Positions 24,247-33,309 of a stretch of 37,187 bases of DNA are shown piece by piece; within the stretch, counting starts at the first letter, position 1, and the number at the start of each line of letters is the position of its first letter. Both the position numbers and the translations under genes were made by a program. This DNA is from Oscillospiraceae bacterium. GTDB lineage: Bacteria > Bacillota > Clostridia > UMGS1810. The notes under the pieces are model-generated. The model saw only the letters and a list, made by a program, of their open reading frames with translations, searched no databases and was not told the origin of the DNA. The stretch covers positions 1 through 37,187 of the forward strand of contig SVJL01000011.1 of NCBI GenBank assembly GCA_015068985.1, written 5' to 3'.

Positions 24247-26616
24247 CTACTTAAATTCAACTATGGTAACCCCGCTGTCTCCTTCTCCGAACACACCCAA
24301 ACGATAAGACTTAACGTAAGAAAGTCTCTTCAGATATGAGTGAATGCCCTGCCTGAGCTGACCTGTGCCCTTGCCATGGATTATGCGGACCTGACCGAGA
24401 GACGAAAGCAGTGCATCGTCGAGAAACTTATCAATAAGAAGCACGGCAGAATCTACGGTTTCTCCTCTTACGTCGAGTTCGGACGAAAGCGACATGGTCT
24501 TTGAAACAGACTGACCGCCGGATGACTTCGACTTCTTTTTGACAACTTTTTCTTCCTTTTTGATGCGAACATCTTTAAGGTTGACTGTGAGTTTCATTAT
24601 GCCCACTCTGACCTGAAAATTGCCGTTGGCGTCGGGCTGAGAAAGCACAGTTCCGCTCTGGTGCATCGACACAAGCTCCACATCCTGACCGGGACTTACT
24701 GTTTTTGGAGACTTATATTTTTCGTCCGATGCAAACAAAGACTTTGAAAGCTTGGCAGAATGTGCATTTGCCTTTTCGGCGAGCTTTTGGCGAGCCTCTT
24801 CCATTTGACGCACCATCTTGGCTTTGTCGGCCTCTTGCTGCATGGAACGCATCTGGCGAAGAATTTCGTCAGCCTCCTGCTTGGATTTTTCCAAAATCTC
24901 TTTAGCTTCCATGCGTGCACGCTCAATAATTTTGTCACTTTTTTCTGTTAATTGCTTATTTTTAAGGGCGGTATCGGTTTTAATGCGTTCGGTCTCACGC
25001 TTGTATGCCGTTGCTTTTTCCCTTTCCTCCTGAGCCTTTTGACGATTCTTTTCAAGGTCGGTGAGAATGTCTTCAAACTTTACGTTTTCGGCATCAATAT
25101 AATTTTTTGCATTATTGATTATATCTTCATCAAGCCCGAGCCTTTGGGAAATAGCAAATGCATTACTTTTTCCGGGGATTCCTATGAGCAAGCGGTATGT
25201 GGGTCGGAGAGTGTCCACGTTAAATTCACAGGATGCGTTTTCAACACGCTTTGTGCTCATTGCATAGGTTTTGAGCTCGCTGTAGTGAGTTGTTGCTGCG
25301 GTTTTGGCTCCCAAAAGACGCACTCTCTCGAGAATACTCATGGCAAGGGATGCACCCTCAATAGGGTCGGTGCCTGCACCAAGTTCATCAAACAAACACA
25401 ATGAGTTTTCGTCGGCATATTTTAATATTTCAACAATATTGACCATATGGGAAGAAAAAGTTGACAAGCTCTGTTCTATGCTTTGCTCGTCGCCGATGTC
25501 GGCAAAAATATTTTTGAATATGCCAACCTCCGAGCCTTCATTTGCAGGAATGTGAAGTCCTGCCTGAACCATAAGAGTAAGGAGACCGATGGTTTTTAGA
25601 ACAACGGTTTTACCGCCGGTGTTGGGGCCGGTAACAACCAGTGTGTCAAAATCTTTGCCCAGACGAATGTCGGTTGGAACAACAGTTGCCGCATCCAAAA
25701 GAGGATGGCGGGCACGACGAAGGTCTATTCTGCCAACATCGTTGATGACCGGACGGAAAGAGTCGGTTTTGAGGGCAAATTTTGCCCTTGCAAAGCAATA
25801 GTCAAGCTCCGAGATAGTGTGAAATGTCATCTCCACAAGCTTTGAAACCGAGGCAATCTCTTCGGTGAGAGCCATAAGAATTTTTTCTATTTCGTCTTTT
25901 TCTTTGGATTTAAGCTCACGGATTCTGTTATTTTCTTCAACAACACTCATGGGCTCAATAAACAAGGTGGCACCCGACGACGATGAGTCGTGGAGTATGC
26001 CTTTTATTTCGTTGCGGTATTCAGATTTTACGGGTACAACATATCGGTCGCCACGCATTGTGATAATCTGTTCCTGCAGACATTTCTGGTATGTTGGTGA
26101 TGATATGATTTTGTGCAAAATATCTCTTATTTTGTTGGTGCCGCCAACAAGATGACGTCTGATGTCGGCAAGCTCGGGGCTTGCATTATCGGAAATTGTG
26201 TCGGCATCTATGATACATTCGGCAATCCTCTTTCGGAGGGGGCGATCGGTGTAGAGTGCTTCAAAATGCTCACTGAGAGCGTCACACTCAATGTCGTCGG
26301 GATATTTTTGAAGAGCTTCTGCAGTTTCCAGAACCTTTCCCACCAGCAGAATCTCACCCGGCGAAAGAACGCCGCCCATATGAGCACGTTTGAGCGACGG
26401 ACGCACATCGCCTGTGCATTTTATGGGTGCAGAACCTTTTTTGGTTACAAGGGTAATTGACTGAGCGGTCTCGTTTTGAAGCGTGTTGACCTTTTTTACA
26501 TTGTCGCATATCTCCGGATCAAGGCAACGCTTTTTGGTGATTTCCATAACCGCACATTCAGAAAGCATATCTGCAATTTTATTGAATTCTAAAGTTTTTA
26601 AAGTTTTGGAGTTCAT
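24247..26616 (-). CDS. mutS2: endonuclease MutS2
   Basis: MutS-family ATPase with a C-terminal Smr nuclease domain; acts on recombination intermediates and, in Bacillus, on collided ribosomes. The 789-residue product lacks the mismatch-recognition domain, as expected for MutS2. It has Walker A VVTGPNTGGKTVVLKT, Walker B LCLFDELGAGTDP, a long coiled coil (~500-620) and the Smr domain (ELDVRGE, RIIHGKGTGQLRQGI). ATG 26616 has AAGGA eight bases upstream. The nudix gene ends 16 bases before it. Confidence 0.95.
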   Translation of the reverse strand: MNSKTLKTLEFNKIADMLSECAVMEITKKRCLDPEICDNVKKVNTLQNETAQSITLVTKKGSAPIKCTGDVRPSLKRAHMGGVLSPGEILLVGKVLETAEALQKYPDDIECDALSEHFEALYTDRPLRKRIAECIIDADTISDNASPELADIRRHLVGGTNKIRDILHKIISSPTYQKCLQEQIITMRGDRYVVPVKSEYRNEIKGILHDSSSSGATLFIEPMSVVEENNRIRELKSKEKDEIEKILMALTEEIASVSKLVEMTFHTISELDYCFARAKFALKTDSFRPVINDVGRIDLRRARHPLLDAATVVPTDIRLGKDFDTLVVTGPNTGGKTVVLKTIGLLTLMVQAGLHIPANEGSEVGIFKNIFADIGDEQSIEQSLSTFSSHMVNIVEILKYADENSLCLFDELGAGTDPIEGASLAMSILERVRLLGAKTAATTHYSELKTYAMSTKRVENASCEFNVDTLRPTYRLLIGIPGKSNAFAISQRLGLDEDIINNAKNYIDAENVKFEDILTDLEKNRQKAQEEREKATAYKRETERIKTDTALKNKQLTEKSDKIIERARMEAKEILEKSKQEADEILRQMRSMQQEADKAKMVRQMEEARQKLAEKANAHSAKLSKSLFASDEKYKSPKTVSPGQDVELVSMHQSGTVLSQPDANGNFQVRVGIMKLTVNLKDVRIKKEEKVVKKKSKSSGGQSVSKTMSLSSELDVRGETVDSAVLLIDKFLDDALLSSLGQVRIIHGKGTGQLRQGIHSYLKRLSYVKSYRLGVFGEGDSGVTIVEFK

Positions 26617-26632
26617 AATTTCATTCCTTGCA

Positions 26633-27118
26633 TTATTTCTTCTTTCCAAGAATATCTTGTTTTCCGTTTAGTATTGCCTCGATAAGTTCATCACTTTCAT
26701 ACACAAGCTTAAGCGAAAAAAACGGCATAGCTTCATCTGCAATAAGGTCAAGAAATATTTTGTCACCCTCCCAAAGGGGAAGGGACAAAACTTTTTCTTT
26801 TTCAACCCAGGCTAATTCTCCTTCGATGCAATCGGGAAGCGAGTCTGCTGTGCCTTTTGCGGTGAACAAGTGCATATGTTCTGTTTCGTATACATTGGAA
26901 ACAAAAGTTACAATGCCCCGATAGTGCCAGTTATCCAAAACTATGCCTGTCTCTTCGCTGACTTCGCGTTTTACACAATCCTCAGGGCTTTCGCCCTCGC
27001 AGAATTTGCCACCTACGCCAATCCATTTCCCACTGTTTTCATCATCAGCTTTTTTGTTTCGGAGCATCATAAGATACTTGCCGTCGTTTTCAATGTAACA
27101 TAACGAAGTTTGCTTCAT
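26633..27118 (-). CDS. NUDIX hydrolase (MutT-like)
   Basis: A 161-residue pyrophosphohydrolase of nucleoside-diphosphate-linked compounds. The Nudix box fits GX5EX7REUXEEXGU exactly: GKFCEGESPEDCVKREVSEE then TGI. The start MKQTSLCYIENDGKYLML-like segment (LCYIENDGKYLMML) and the box position resemble 8-oxo-(d)GTP diphosphatases. Substrate is inferred only. It sits between a cyclophilin gene and mutS2 in one direction, probably one operon. Confidence 0.92.
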   Translation of the reverse strand: MKQTSLCYIENDGKYLMMLRNKKADDENSGKWIGVGGKFCEGESPEDCVKREVSEETGIVLDNWHYRGIVTFVSNVYETEHMHLFTAKGTADSLPDCIEGELAWVEKEKVLSLPLWEGDKIFLDLIADEAMPFFSLKLVYESDELIEAILNGKQDILGKKK

Positions 27119-27134
27119 AAGCTACTCCTATGAT

Positions 27135-27842
27135 TTATTCCTCAACCACTACTGTTGCAATTTTAACTTCTTCAAGAGGACGGTCATTTTCGTCTGTGCC
27201 TGATTCGAGGAATGAATCAACAACTTCCATTCCGCTAACAACCTCGCCAAACGCCGCATATTGACCATCAAGGAAGGATGCATCATCGTAGCAGATAAAG
27301 AACTGAGACGATGCAGAGTTGGGATGGTTAGATCTTGCCATCGACACAACACCTCTCTTGTGAGAGAGAGAGTTCTCAAAACCGTTTTGTGAAAACTCAC
27401 CTATGATGTTGGTGTCGGAACCACCCATACCGGTGCCCTCCGGGTCGCCACCCTGTGCCATAAATCCGTCTATGATACGGTGGAATGTGAGACCATCGTA
27501 GAATCCGTCACGCACAAGGTTAAGAAAGTTTTGAGCTGTTTGAGGTGCAACATCGGGATAAACGCAAATTGTGAAGCTTTGACCGTCGGCCATTGTTACT
27601 TTAACATTTTTGCGTTCTGTATCAACAACTTCAATTTCTTTAACATCATCATAGTTGGGCATTTCTTCAGGCGTCGCTTCTTCCTGAACAGTTTGAGATG
27701 TTAAATTGCCTCTTTCGGGTTTAGAAAGATAAAAATCGGATTCTGACACAACAATGCAGGCTATGAGAGCCACAAGCACAACTGCCAGAACGGCAACTGT
27801 AACAATTAAAGACTTATTGGATTTTGTTTTTGAATTTTTCAT
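27135..27842 (-). CDS. extracytoplasmic cyclophilin-type peptidyl-prolyl isomerase
   Basis: A 235-residue protein that speeds proline isomerisation during folding outside the membrane. Residues 1-29 form a signal with a possible lipobox (VALIAC, Cys29), so it may be a lipoprotein; an uncleaved anchor is the alternative. The cyclophilin domain (~70-235) has LTFHRIIDGFMAQGGDPEGTG, SSQFFICY and YAAFGEVVSGMEVVD. Key Arg and Phe/Gln of the active site are present. Thirteen bases or so separate it from the gene before, and 16 from the nudix gene after it. Confidence 0.92.
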   Translation of the reverse strand: MKNSKTKSNKSLIVTVAVLAVVLVALIACIVVSESDFYLSKPERGNLTSQTVQEEATPEEMPNYDDVKEIEVVDTERKNVKVTMADGQSFTICVYPDVAPQTAQNFLNLVRDGFYDGLTFHRIIDGFMAQGGDPEGTGMGGSDTNIIGEFSQNGFENSLSHKRGVVSMARSNHPNSASSQFFICYDDASFLDGQYAAFGEVVSGMEVVDSFLESGTDENDRPLEEVKIATVVVEE

Positions 27843-27854
27843 AAATATTCTCCT

Positions 27855-28472
27855 TTATCTGTTTGATATTATATAACTAAGCGCATTGAATGCGTTTATA
27901 TACTTTTCTGATTCGTTATCTGTATGATTTTTTATTGCAATATAGAGCGAGCTGCACTCCAAAGAGCAATCATTCAAATATTTGTTGCCGTCAACGGATA
28001 TTGCAAGTGTCTTGCCGTTGTCGTCCACATACCGCAATTCATCGGGAATTTGATATTTATCGGCAATAGATGTGAGGTCAAAAAACAAATCGTCATTTTT
28101 ATAGGAATAAATTGTTTCTTCATCGAGCATATAGAGAGTTGCCTTTCCGCTGACAAGCTCCACCTGAATGTGCTCCAACGCTCCTGTTTCCATAATATCT
28201 CTGGGATCGGACGGAACATATATGGGTACGAACTGAACACTTGGCTCATTATTTTCAGATTTAAGGTCAACATCTTTTTTTATTGCCGACACAAAACCAT
28301 CACCAGCAACATCTCTTACCTCACTCACGTGCAAAATGCCAAAATCCACAGTTTCGCCAAAGGAACACTGACTGATTGCAAAGCCGATAAAAAATATGAG
28401 TGCCACAACAGACACAACTTTTAGCCGGTTATAGTGCCAGAAATTTGAAAAACCGCCTTGAGATTCAAACAT
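27855..28472 (-). CDS. single-pass membrane protein of unknown function
   Basis: A 205-residue protein, first gene behind a strong promoter. One membrane segment (VVSVVALIFFIGFAISQCSF, residues ~20-38) follows a short cytoplasmic N-terminus, and about 165 residues would lie outside the cell. The outer part has elements such as DFGILHVSEVRDVAGDGF and VELVSGKATLYMLDEETIYSY that I do not recognise as a family. GGAG stands several bases before the ATG. It is followed 12 bases later by the cyclophilin gene, so it may be a surface protein folded by it. Confidence 0.7.
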   Translation of the reverse strand: MFESQGGFSNFWHYNRLKVVSVVALIFFIGFAISQCSFGETVDFGILHVSEVRDVAGDGFVSAIKKDVDLKSENNEPSVQFVPIYVPSDPRDIMETGALEHIQVELVSGKATLYMLDEETIYSYKNDDLFFDLTSIADKYQIPDELRYVDDNGKTLAISVDGNKYLNDCSLECSSLYIAIKNHTDNESEKYINAFNALSYIISNR

Positions 28473-28513
28473 AACAGGTCTCCTTTCTCAAAAAAAGGTA
28501 ATTTCTTACACAA

Positions 28514-28570
28514 CAAAAAAATACAGGGGCAAAAGATGATCCGTTGCAAAAAAATCACCATACCCCCACT
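28514..28570 (-). promoter_or_regulatory. terminator-like hairpin in the leader (possible attenuator)
   Basis: Just downstream of the promoter, minus-strand GGGG (28563-28567) pairs with CCCC (28526-28529) and GGTGAT (28554-28559) with ATCATC (28535-28540), followed by seven T. This looks like an intrinsic terminator placed before the first gene. No known riboswitch core was recognised. Confidence 0.45.
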
Positions 28571-28585
28571 AAATAGCATAGTTAA

Positions 28586-28614
28586 ATTATACTACAAATC
28601 AGCGCAGTAGTCAA
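28586..28614 (-). promoter_or_regulatory. strong promoter of the 28472-24247 gene run
   Basis: Minus-strand TTGACT (28609-28614), 17-base spacer, perfect TATAAT (28586-28591). The 28615-28640 stretch beyond it holds nothing further. Confidence 0.8.
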
Positions 28615-28640
28615 GACTTGAGCTGCTAAAAAGATAACGT

Positions 28641-28686
28641 AAAAAACAAGCAATCTTGCTTTTTGTTGCAAGATTGCTTGTTTTTT
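28641..28686 (-). terminator. terminator after the small membrane protein gene
   Basis: A perfect 19-bp stem (28641-28659 with 28668-28686), eight-base loop, T-runs on both sides; lies ten bases after the stop at 28696. Confidence 0.9.
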
Positions 28687-28695
28687 GGATGTGAT

Positions 28696-29055
28696 TTAAT
28701 CTATCGACATATTTTTAATCGGAACACCTTTTGAAACAAACACATTTCTGAGCTGTTCTTTTACGCTCTGCGATACAGAAGACCTGCTTCTTATGACTTC
28801 CCAACCCTGACCTTGTCTTAACTGGCTGTTCCTGTGGGCTACTGATGAATTGGTGTTATACCAGTTTGATCCTATTCCATATGTATCATTAAAAGCAATG
28901 ATATATTCTGAAACAGTTTTGTCGCTTGGATTTGAAATTATTACCGAATACAATTTCTTTTCTTTTGCCGCTTTTATCATCATAGATATTGCAACATAGA
29001 ATGCAAAGGCAAAAAAATCAAGAGTGAGTTCTATTATAACAAATCTTTTCACCAT
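28696..29055 (-). CDS. small membrane protein of unknown function
   Basis: A 119-residue protein whose ATG overlaps the stop of the preceding gene (ATGGTGA), indicating translational coupling; GTG 29061 would add two residues. One N-terminal hydrophobic segment (LTLDFFAFAFYVAISMMI) is followed by a soluble domain (SDKTVSEYIIAFNDTYGIG, QGWEVIRSRSSVSQSVKEQL). I recognise no family. Base use is AT-rich like its neighbour, suggesting the two were acquired together. Confidence 0.6.
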   Translation of the reverse strand: MVKRFVIIELTLDFFAFAFYVAISMMIKAAKEKKLYSVIISNPSDKTVSEYIIAFNDTYGIGSNWYNTNSSVAHRNSQLRQGQGWEVIRSRSSVSQSVKEQLRNVFVSKGVPIKNMSID

Positions 29056-30305
29056 GCACACTTATCGCAAGGTGTTAAACCTGAATTTTTTGCTTGTTGT
29101 AAAGTAATTTGATAACTATTTTTACCACCGCAATTTGGGTCAAAGTGATATTTTTTTCCACTTGGTGTTCTGTATACTGCATCACCACCGGAATTAGGTT
29201 GATTATCATAGTCAGAATCATAACTATAGTAATTGTCATCTGAGTATGATGGAGCATTTGCAGTCTGAGCTTCTGCATAACTTCTATACCAACCTGCATT
29301 TATGTAATCATAAATTTCATCTTGCTCTACAACAATTGTCCTACCATCTGGAGCATACAGTGTTGTTTGCATCTCCGTGGTCCAACCAACTTCTAAATAA
29401 TCATCTACTTGTGTTATCGGAACATCTAACGGTTGATTATCCCAGTTATAGAGTGTTACTGTTTGCCCAAATAATGATAGTTTAGGATATGTCAATTCGC
29501 TAATTTCATACCAACTATCAGACTCGAAAATCGACACATACTGCATTGAAATTGTAGGTATACCAAAGACAGTTGTTACACCGAGATAGCTTCCTCCAAC
29601 AGAAATGTTTGTATTCTTGAATATTTCCGTCATTTTTTCGAGCGATGTAGATTCTGTATCTGCTATGTATATTGCTATTTTTTCTCCTTGTGAATAACGA
29701 TTATTCATTATCAAATAAATGTCGTTTCCATTGACTTGAACATCGGAAATTGAACCTTGAGCACAAATATCAGAATGAACAGTTGCATTGTTACCAACAT
29801 TTTCAACCCACTCATAACCAGCAAAAACAGAGCCTTGCATAAAGAAATCTATATATGAATTATATTCCTCATTATAAGTTTTTGTAGAATTAATATAAAC
29901 TGTTTGTGTATGACCGAACCAATCAACAGATGCATTTAAACTTTGAGAAACCGCTCTTATCGGCACAAATGTACTGCTATTAACAATAATTGGAGCAACA
30001 TCTAATGTTTCTGCCACACCATTATTATACATTGTAGAATTGTTTATCTGCAATACAATCTGTGCATTGTCTTTGGTTGCAGTTATTGTCTGAGTTGTGC
30101 CATCCCAATCAACTTTCGCATTCAAAGCTTCAAAAATTTTACGCATCGGAACCATTGTACGTCCATCTTTAATAAATGGAGCGGTATCACAGATTAGAGT
30201 TTCATCATTCACATAAATAGTTATATCTTCATTTGCTGATGCTGTAACAAATAATGATAATACTAATGATAAAATCAATACGATACTTGTAAGCGTCTTT
30301 TTCAT
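29049..30305 (-). CDS. secreted protein: copper-amine-oxidase-like stalk domain plus C-terminal CxxC domain
   Basis: A 418-residue exported protein. A signal peptide (MKKTLTSIVLILSLVLSLFVTASA) is followed by a stalk domain of the copper amine oxidase N-terminal type, recognisable by two copies of APFIKDGRTMVPMRKIFEAL / APIIVNSSTFVPIRAVSQSL and VDWDGTTQTI / VDWFGHTQTV. The middle (~140-340) is unrecognised, then a Tyr/Ser/Asp-rich linker. The last ~40 residues (YRTPSGKKYHFDPNCGG, AKNSGLTPCDKCAW) match a small Cys/His unit seen at the ends of nuclease and surface proteins, probably metal-binding. The stalk name implies no copper or oxidase activity. AAAGGA precedes the ATG. Base use is AT-rich, unlike flanking mutS2 and lysS regions. 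Confidence 0.82.
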   Translation of the reverse strand: MKKTLTSIVLILSLVLSLFVTASANEDITIYVNDETLICDTAPFIKDGRTMVPMRKIFEALNAKVDWDGTTQTITATKDNAQIVLQINNSTMYNNGVAETLDVAPIIVNSSTFVPIRAVSQSLNASVDWFGHTQTVYINSTKTYNEEYNSYIDFFMQGSVFAGYEWVENVGNNATVHSDICAQGSISDVQVNGNDIYLIMNNRYSQGEKIAIYIADTESTSLEKMTEIFKNTNISVGGSYLGVTTVFGIPTISMQYVSIFESDSWYEISELTYPKLSLFGQTVTLYNWDNQPLDVPITQVDDYLEVGWTTEMQTTLYAPDGRTIVVEQDEIYDYINAGWYRSYAEAQTANAPSYSDDNYYSYDSDYDNQPNSGGDAVYRTPSGKKYHFDPNCGGKNSYQITLQQAKNSGLTPCDKCAW

Positions 30306-30328
30306 ATTATATATTCCTTTCTCTTGTG

Positions 30329-30366
30329 AACAAAACAGCCAAAATCAATGTGATTTAGGCTGTTAA
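30329..30366 (-). terminator. terminator after lysS
   Basis: A stem of AACAGCC with GGCTGTT (30334-30340 with 30358-30364), extended by further pairs inward, with TTTTGTT on the minus strand. Confidence 0.65.
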
Positions 30367-30441
30367 TTATATTATTCTTCTGTTACATTACTTTCCGATG
30401 TATATAATTGTTTTTATAAAGAGACATCCCCTTAAATACAT

Positions 30442-32007
30442 TTATTTATCCAAACTTTTCATAGTGGGGAAAAGCAAAACGTCACGAATTGCAGCCGAAT
30501 CGGTAAGGAGCATACACATACGGTCGATACCAAAGCCGATTCCGCCCGTGGGAGGCATACCGATTTCGAGAGCTCTCATAAAGTCTTCGTCGGTGGTGTT
30601 GGCTTCTTCATCGCCAAGAGCAAGAAGTGCTTCCTGAGCCTTAAAACGTTCTCTCTGATCGATTGGGTCATTGAGCTCGGAGTATGCATTAGCCATTTCC
30701 CAACCATTCATAAAGAACTCAAAGCGTTCAACATAATCGGGATTGCCGGGTTTTTTCTTGGTGAGAGGAGAAATTTCTACGGGGTGATCCATAACGAATG
30801 TGGGCTGAAGAAGATGTTCTTCAACAAACTCTTCAAAGAAAAGATTAAGAATGTCACCTTTTTTGTGGTGCTCTTCATATTCTACGTGGTGTTCTTTGGC
30901 TATAGCACGTGCTTCTTCGACCGAGTTGATTTCGTTAAAATCTACACCCGAATATTTCTTAACAGCATCAAGCATAGTGATACGCTCGAAAGGCTTTCCG
31001 AGGTCCATTTCGATGCCATTATACACAATTTTGGTTGTTCCCAAAACTTCCATTGCCACATGGCGATAGAGGTTTTCGGTAAGATCCATCATACCGTGAT
31101 AGTCGGTGTATGCCTGATAGAGTTCCATAAGGGTAAATTCGGGGTTGTGACGGGTGTCGAGACCTTCGTTACGGAACACTCTGCCGATTTCATAAACTCT
31201 TTCCAGTCCGCCAACGATAAGACGTTTGAGGTAAAGCTCCAAAGAAATTCTGAGCTTAAGGTCTTCATCAAGAGCGTTGAAGTGAGTTTCAAAAGGTCTT
31301 GCGGCAGCTCCGCCTGCATTTGACACAAGCATCGGAGTTTCAACCTCCAAAAAGCCCTGTTCATTAAGATAGCTTCTTATGGAAGAAATAATTTTTGATC
31401 TTTTGATGAATGTGTCTTTAACATCACTGTTCATTATAAGGTCAACATATCTCTGACGATAACGAAGGTCGGTGTTGGTCATACCGTGGAATTTTTCGGG
31501 TAGAGGCTGAAGTGATTTGGAGAGCAAGGTAAGCTTGCTTACTCTGATCGAAATTTCACCTGTCTGAGTTGTGAAAACTTCGCCCTCAGCACCGATTATG
31601 TCGCCAATGTCAAGCTTTTTGAAGCGATTATATTCGTCTTCGCCCAAAATGTCTTTTTTAACAAAAACCTGAATCTGACCTTCCATATCGGCAACGTGGA
31701 GAAAACCAACTTTTCCCATTCCTCGTTTAGACATAATACGACCTGCAATAACAACATTCTGACCGTCTAACGCAGAAATTTTGGCTTTTATAATTTCAAC
31801 TTCGTCGGAACCGCGTTTGGTGAGCTCACGTTCCTCTTCGGTGTAGTTGTCTTTAATCTGAGCTGAGGTGTGGGTTCTGTCGAACTTGGTTATTTCGAAA
31901 GGATCCATGCCACCGTCCTGAAGCTCTTTGAGCTTTTCACGACGCACCTTGAGAATTTCGTTTAATTCCAGCTCCGGTGCAGTGTTTTTTGTTTCCTGTT
32001 CGCTCAT
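30442..32007 (-). CDS. lysS: lysyl-tRNA synthetase (class II)
   Basis: Charges tRNA-Lys. The 521-residue product has an N-terminal OB anticodon-binding domain ([20 protein letters not shown]) and the class II core: motif 1 [22 protein letters not shown], quoted as FLEVETPML; motif 2 [20 protein letters not shown]; motif 3 [15 protein letters not shown]. All motifs are present and length is normal. It lies 27 bases after greA, the common Firmicutes order, and shares its promoter. Confidence 0.97.
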   Translation of the reverse strand: MSEQETKNTAPELELNEILKVRREKLKELQDGGMDPFEITKFDRTHTSAQIKDNYTEEERELTKRGSDEVEIIKAKISALDGQNVVIAGRIMSKRGMGKVGFLHVADMEGQIQVFVKKDILGEDEYNRFKKLDIGDIIGAEGEVFTTQTGEISIRVSKLTLLSKSLQPLPEKFHGMTNTDLRYRQRYVDLIMNSDVKDTFIKRSKIISSIRSYLNEQGFLEVETPMLVSNAGGAAARPFETHFNALDEDLKLRISLELYLKRLIVGGLERVYEIGRVFRNEGLDTRHNPEFTLMELYQAYTDYHGMMDLTENLYRHVAMEVLGTTKIVYNGIEMDLGKPFERITMLDAVKKYSGVDFNEINSVEEARAIAKEHHVEYEEHHKKGDILNLFFEEFVEEHLLQPTFVMDHPVEISPLTKKKPGNPDYVERFEFFMNGWEMANAYSELNDPIDQRERFKAQEALLALGDEEANTTDEDFMRALEIGMPPTGGIGFGIDRMCMLLTDSAAIRDVLLFPTMKSLDK

Positions 32008-32034
32008 TCGCGATTTCCTCCTTAAAAGTATTAA

Positions 32035-32508
32035 TTATTTTGTGATTTCAAGTATTTTGAGCTCAATAACTCCTCCGGGAGTTTCAACCGAAACAGTGTC
32101 GCCCACTTTGCCGCCCATAAGAGCTATGCCAATTGGAGATTCGTCGGATATTTTGTTGGAATCGGGGTCTGCTTCTGTTGAGCCAACTATGGTGTAGATT
32201 TCTTCTTCTTCAAATTCCACATCAAGAACTTTTACCTTAGAGCAAATGCCAACTGCATCGGTGTCGACATCGTCAACATCTACAATTCTTGCATTTTTGA
32301 GCATTTCTTCAATTTTGGCAATACGTTCTTCCATTGTTGCCTGAGCATCTTTTGCAGCATCATATTCTGCATTTTCGGAAAGATCGCCGAATCCTCTTGC
32401 AATCTTTATTTTTTCGGCTATTTCTTTTCTTCCGGTAACCTTTAAATATTCGAGTTCATCCTCGAGTTTTTTGAGTCCCTCCGGAGTTAGCACAACTTCT
32501 TTTGCCAT
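32035..32508 (-). CDS. greA: transcription elongation factor GreA
   Basis: Rescues backtracked RNA polymerase by stimulating transcript cleavage. The 157-residue product has the N-terminal antiparallel coiled coil ([17 protein letters not shown]) with the acidic tip [14 protein letters not shown] that reaches the polymerase active site, and a C-terminal FKBP-like domain ([19 protein letters not shown]). Length is normal. It follows a pseudoknot-forming leader and a consensus promoter, and precedes lysS. Confidence 0.97.
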   Translation of the reverse strand: MAKEVVLTPEGLKKLEDELEYLKVTGRKEIAEKIKIARGFGDLSENAEYDAAKDAQATMEERIAKIEEMLKNARIVDVDDVDTDAVGICSKVKVLDVEFEEEEIYTIVGSTEADPDSNKISDESPIGIALMGGKVGDTVSVETPGGVIELKILEITK

Positions 32509-32529
32509 AACAATTAACCTATACCTTTC

Positions 32530-32580
32530 TGTCCGCTTATAAATAAAAGGTGTTGGCCTTATCTGCGGACATGATAAGGC
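32530..32580 (-). promoter_or_regulatory. H-type pseudoknot in the greA leader
   Basis: In the minus-strand transcript GCCTTATC (32573-32580) pairs with GATAAGGC (32556-32563), 8 bp. The nine-base loop contains TGTCCGC, which pairs over 7 bp with GCGGACA (32530-32536) downstream. The second helix ends just before the AAAGG ribosome site. Ligand or regulator unknown. Confidence 0.55.
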
Positions 32581-32600
32581 AGAATACTGTTATTCTACAT

Positions 32601-32629
32601 ATTATACTCACAAAAAAGAAAGTTGTCAA
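32601..32629 (-). promoter_or_regulatory. promoter for greA-lysS
   Basis: Consensus: minus-strand TTGACA (32624-32629), 17-base spacer, TATAAT (32601-32606). Confidence 0.88.
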
Positions 32630-32647
32630 TACCTTTTAAACGGTATT

Positions 32648-33247
32648 TTATATTTCTCTTCTGCCCTCTATAGCTTTGGCAAGAGTTATCTGGTCGGCAT
32701 ATTCCAGATCGCCGCCAACAGGGATTCCGTAGGCTATGCGTGTGACCTTGATATTAAAGGGTTTTAAAAGACGTGAAATATACATAGTTGTGGCTTCGCC
32801 CTCTATGCTGGGGCTTATTGCCATAATAACCTCTTTAACCTCATCGGAGGCTGCCCTTTCAAGCAGCTCTTTGATTTTTAAATCTTCGGGACCGATTGAA
32901 TCCATTGGAGAAATACATCCGTGCAAAACGTGATAGGTGCCGTAATATTCTCTGGTTTTTTCCAGTGCAACAACGTCTTTTGGCTGTTCAACAACGCAAA
33001 TAACAGATTTGTCTCTTTTGGGACTTGAGCAGATTTCACACACATCCTGCTCTGTTGTGTTCTGACAAACAGAGCAATAACCTATTTTTTCTTTTGCCTG
33101 ACGGATAACATTCACCATCTCGGTTACCTCGCTATCTGAAAGCGACAGTATATAATATGCCATTCTGACTGCACTTTTATTTCCCACACCGGGCATTTTT
33201 CTGAAAATATCTATAAGTTTTGAAAAGCTTTGAGTGTATAACATCAT
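32648..33247 (-). CDS. recR: recombination protein RecR
   Basis: Works with RecO/RecF to load RecA at gaps. The 199-residue product has an N-terminal helix-hairpin-helix (FRKMPGVGNKSAVRMAYYIL), a four-Cys zinc finger (CSVC and CEIC), a Toprim domain (VICVVEQPKDVVALEKT) and the conserved end RIAYGIPVGGDLEYADQITL. ATG 33247 is six bases after AGAGG; TTG 33250 and ATG 33244 are alternatives. dnaX and the YbaB gene, frequent upstream neighbours, are not present here; instead an AT-rich methyltransferase gene precedes it. Confidence 0.97.
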   Translation of the reverse strand: MMLYTQSFSKLIDIFRKMPGVGNKSAVRMAYYILSLSDSEVTEMVNVIRQAKEKIGYCSVCQNTTEQDVCEICSSPKRDKSVICVVEQPKDVVALEKTREYYGTYHVLHGCISPMDSIGPEDLKIKELLERAASDEVKEVIMAISPSIEGEATTMYISRLLKPFNIKVTRIAYGIPVGGDLEYADQITLAKAIEGRREI

Positions 33248-33309
33248 CAATTACCTCTCTATCACACATAATATTAATATTATAGAATTTGTGTACGATT
33301 CAGATGCCA

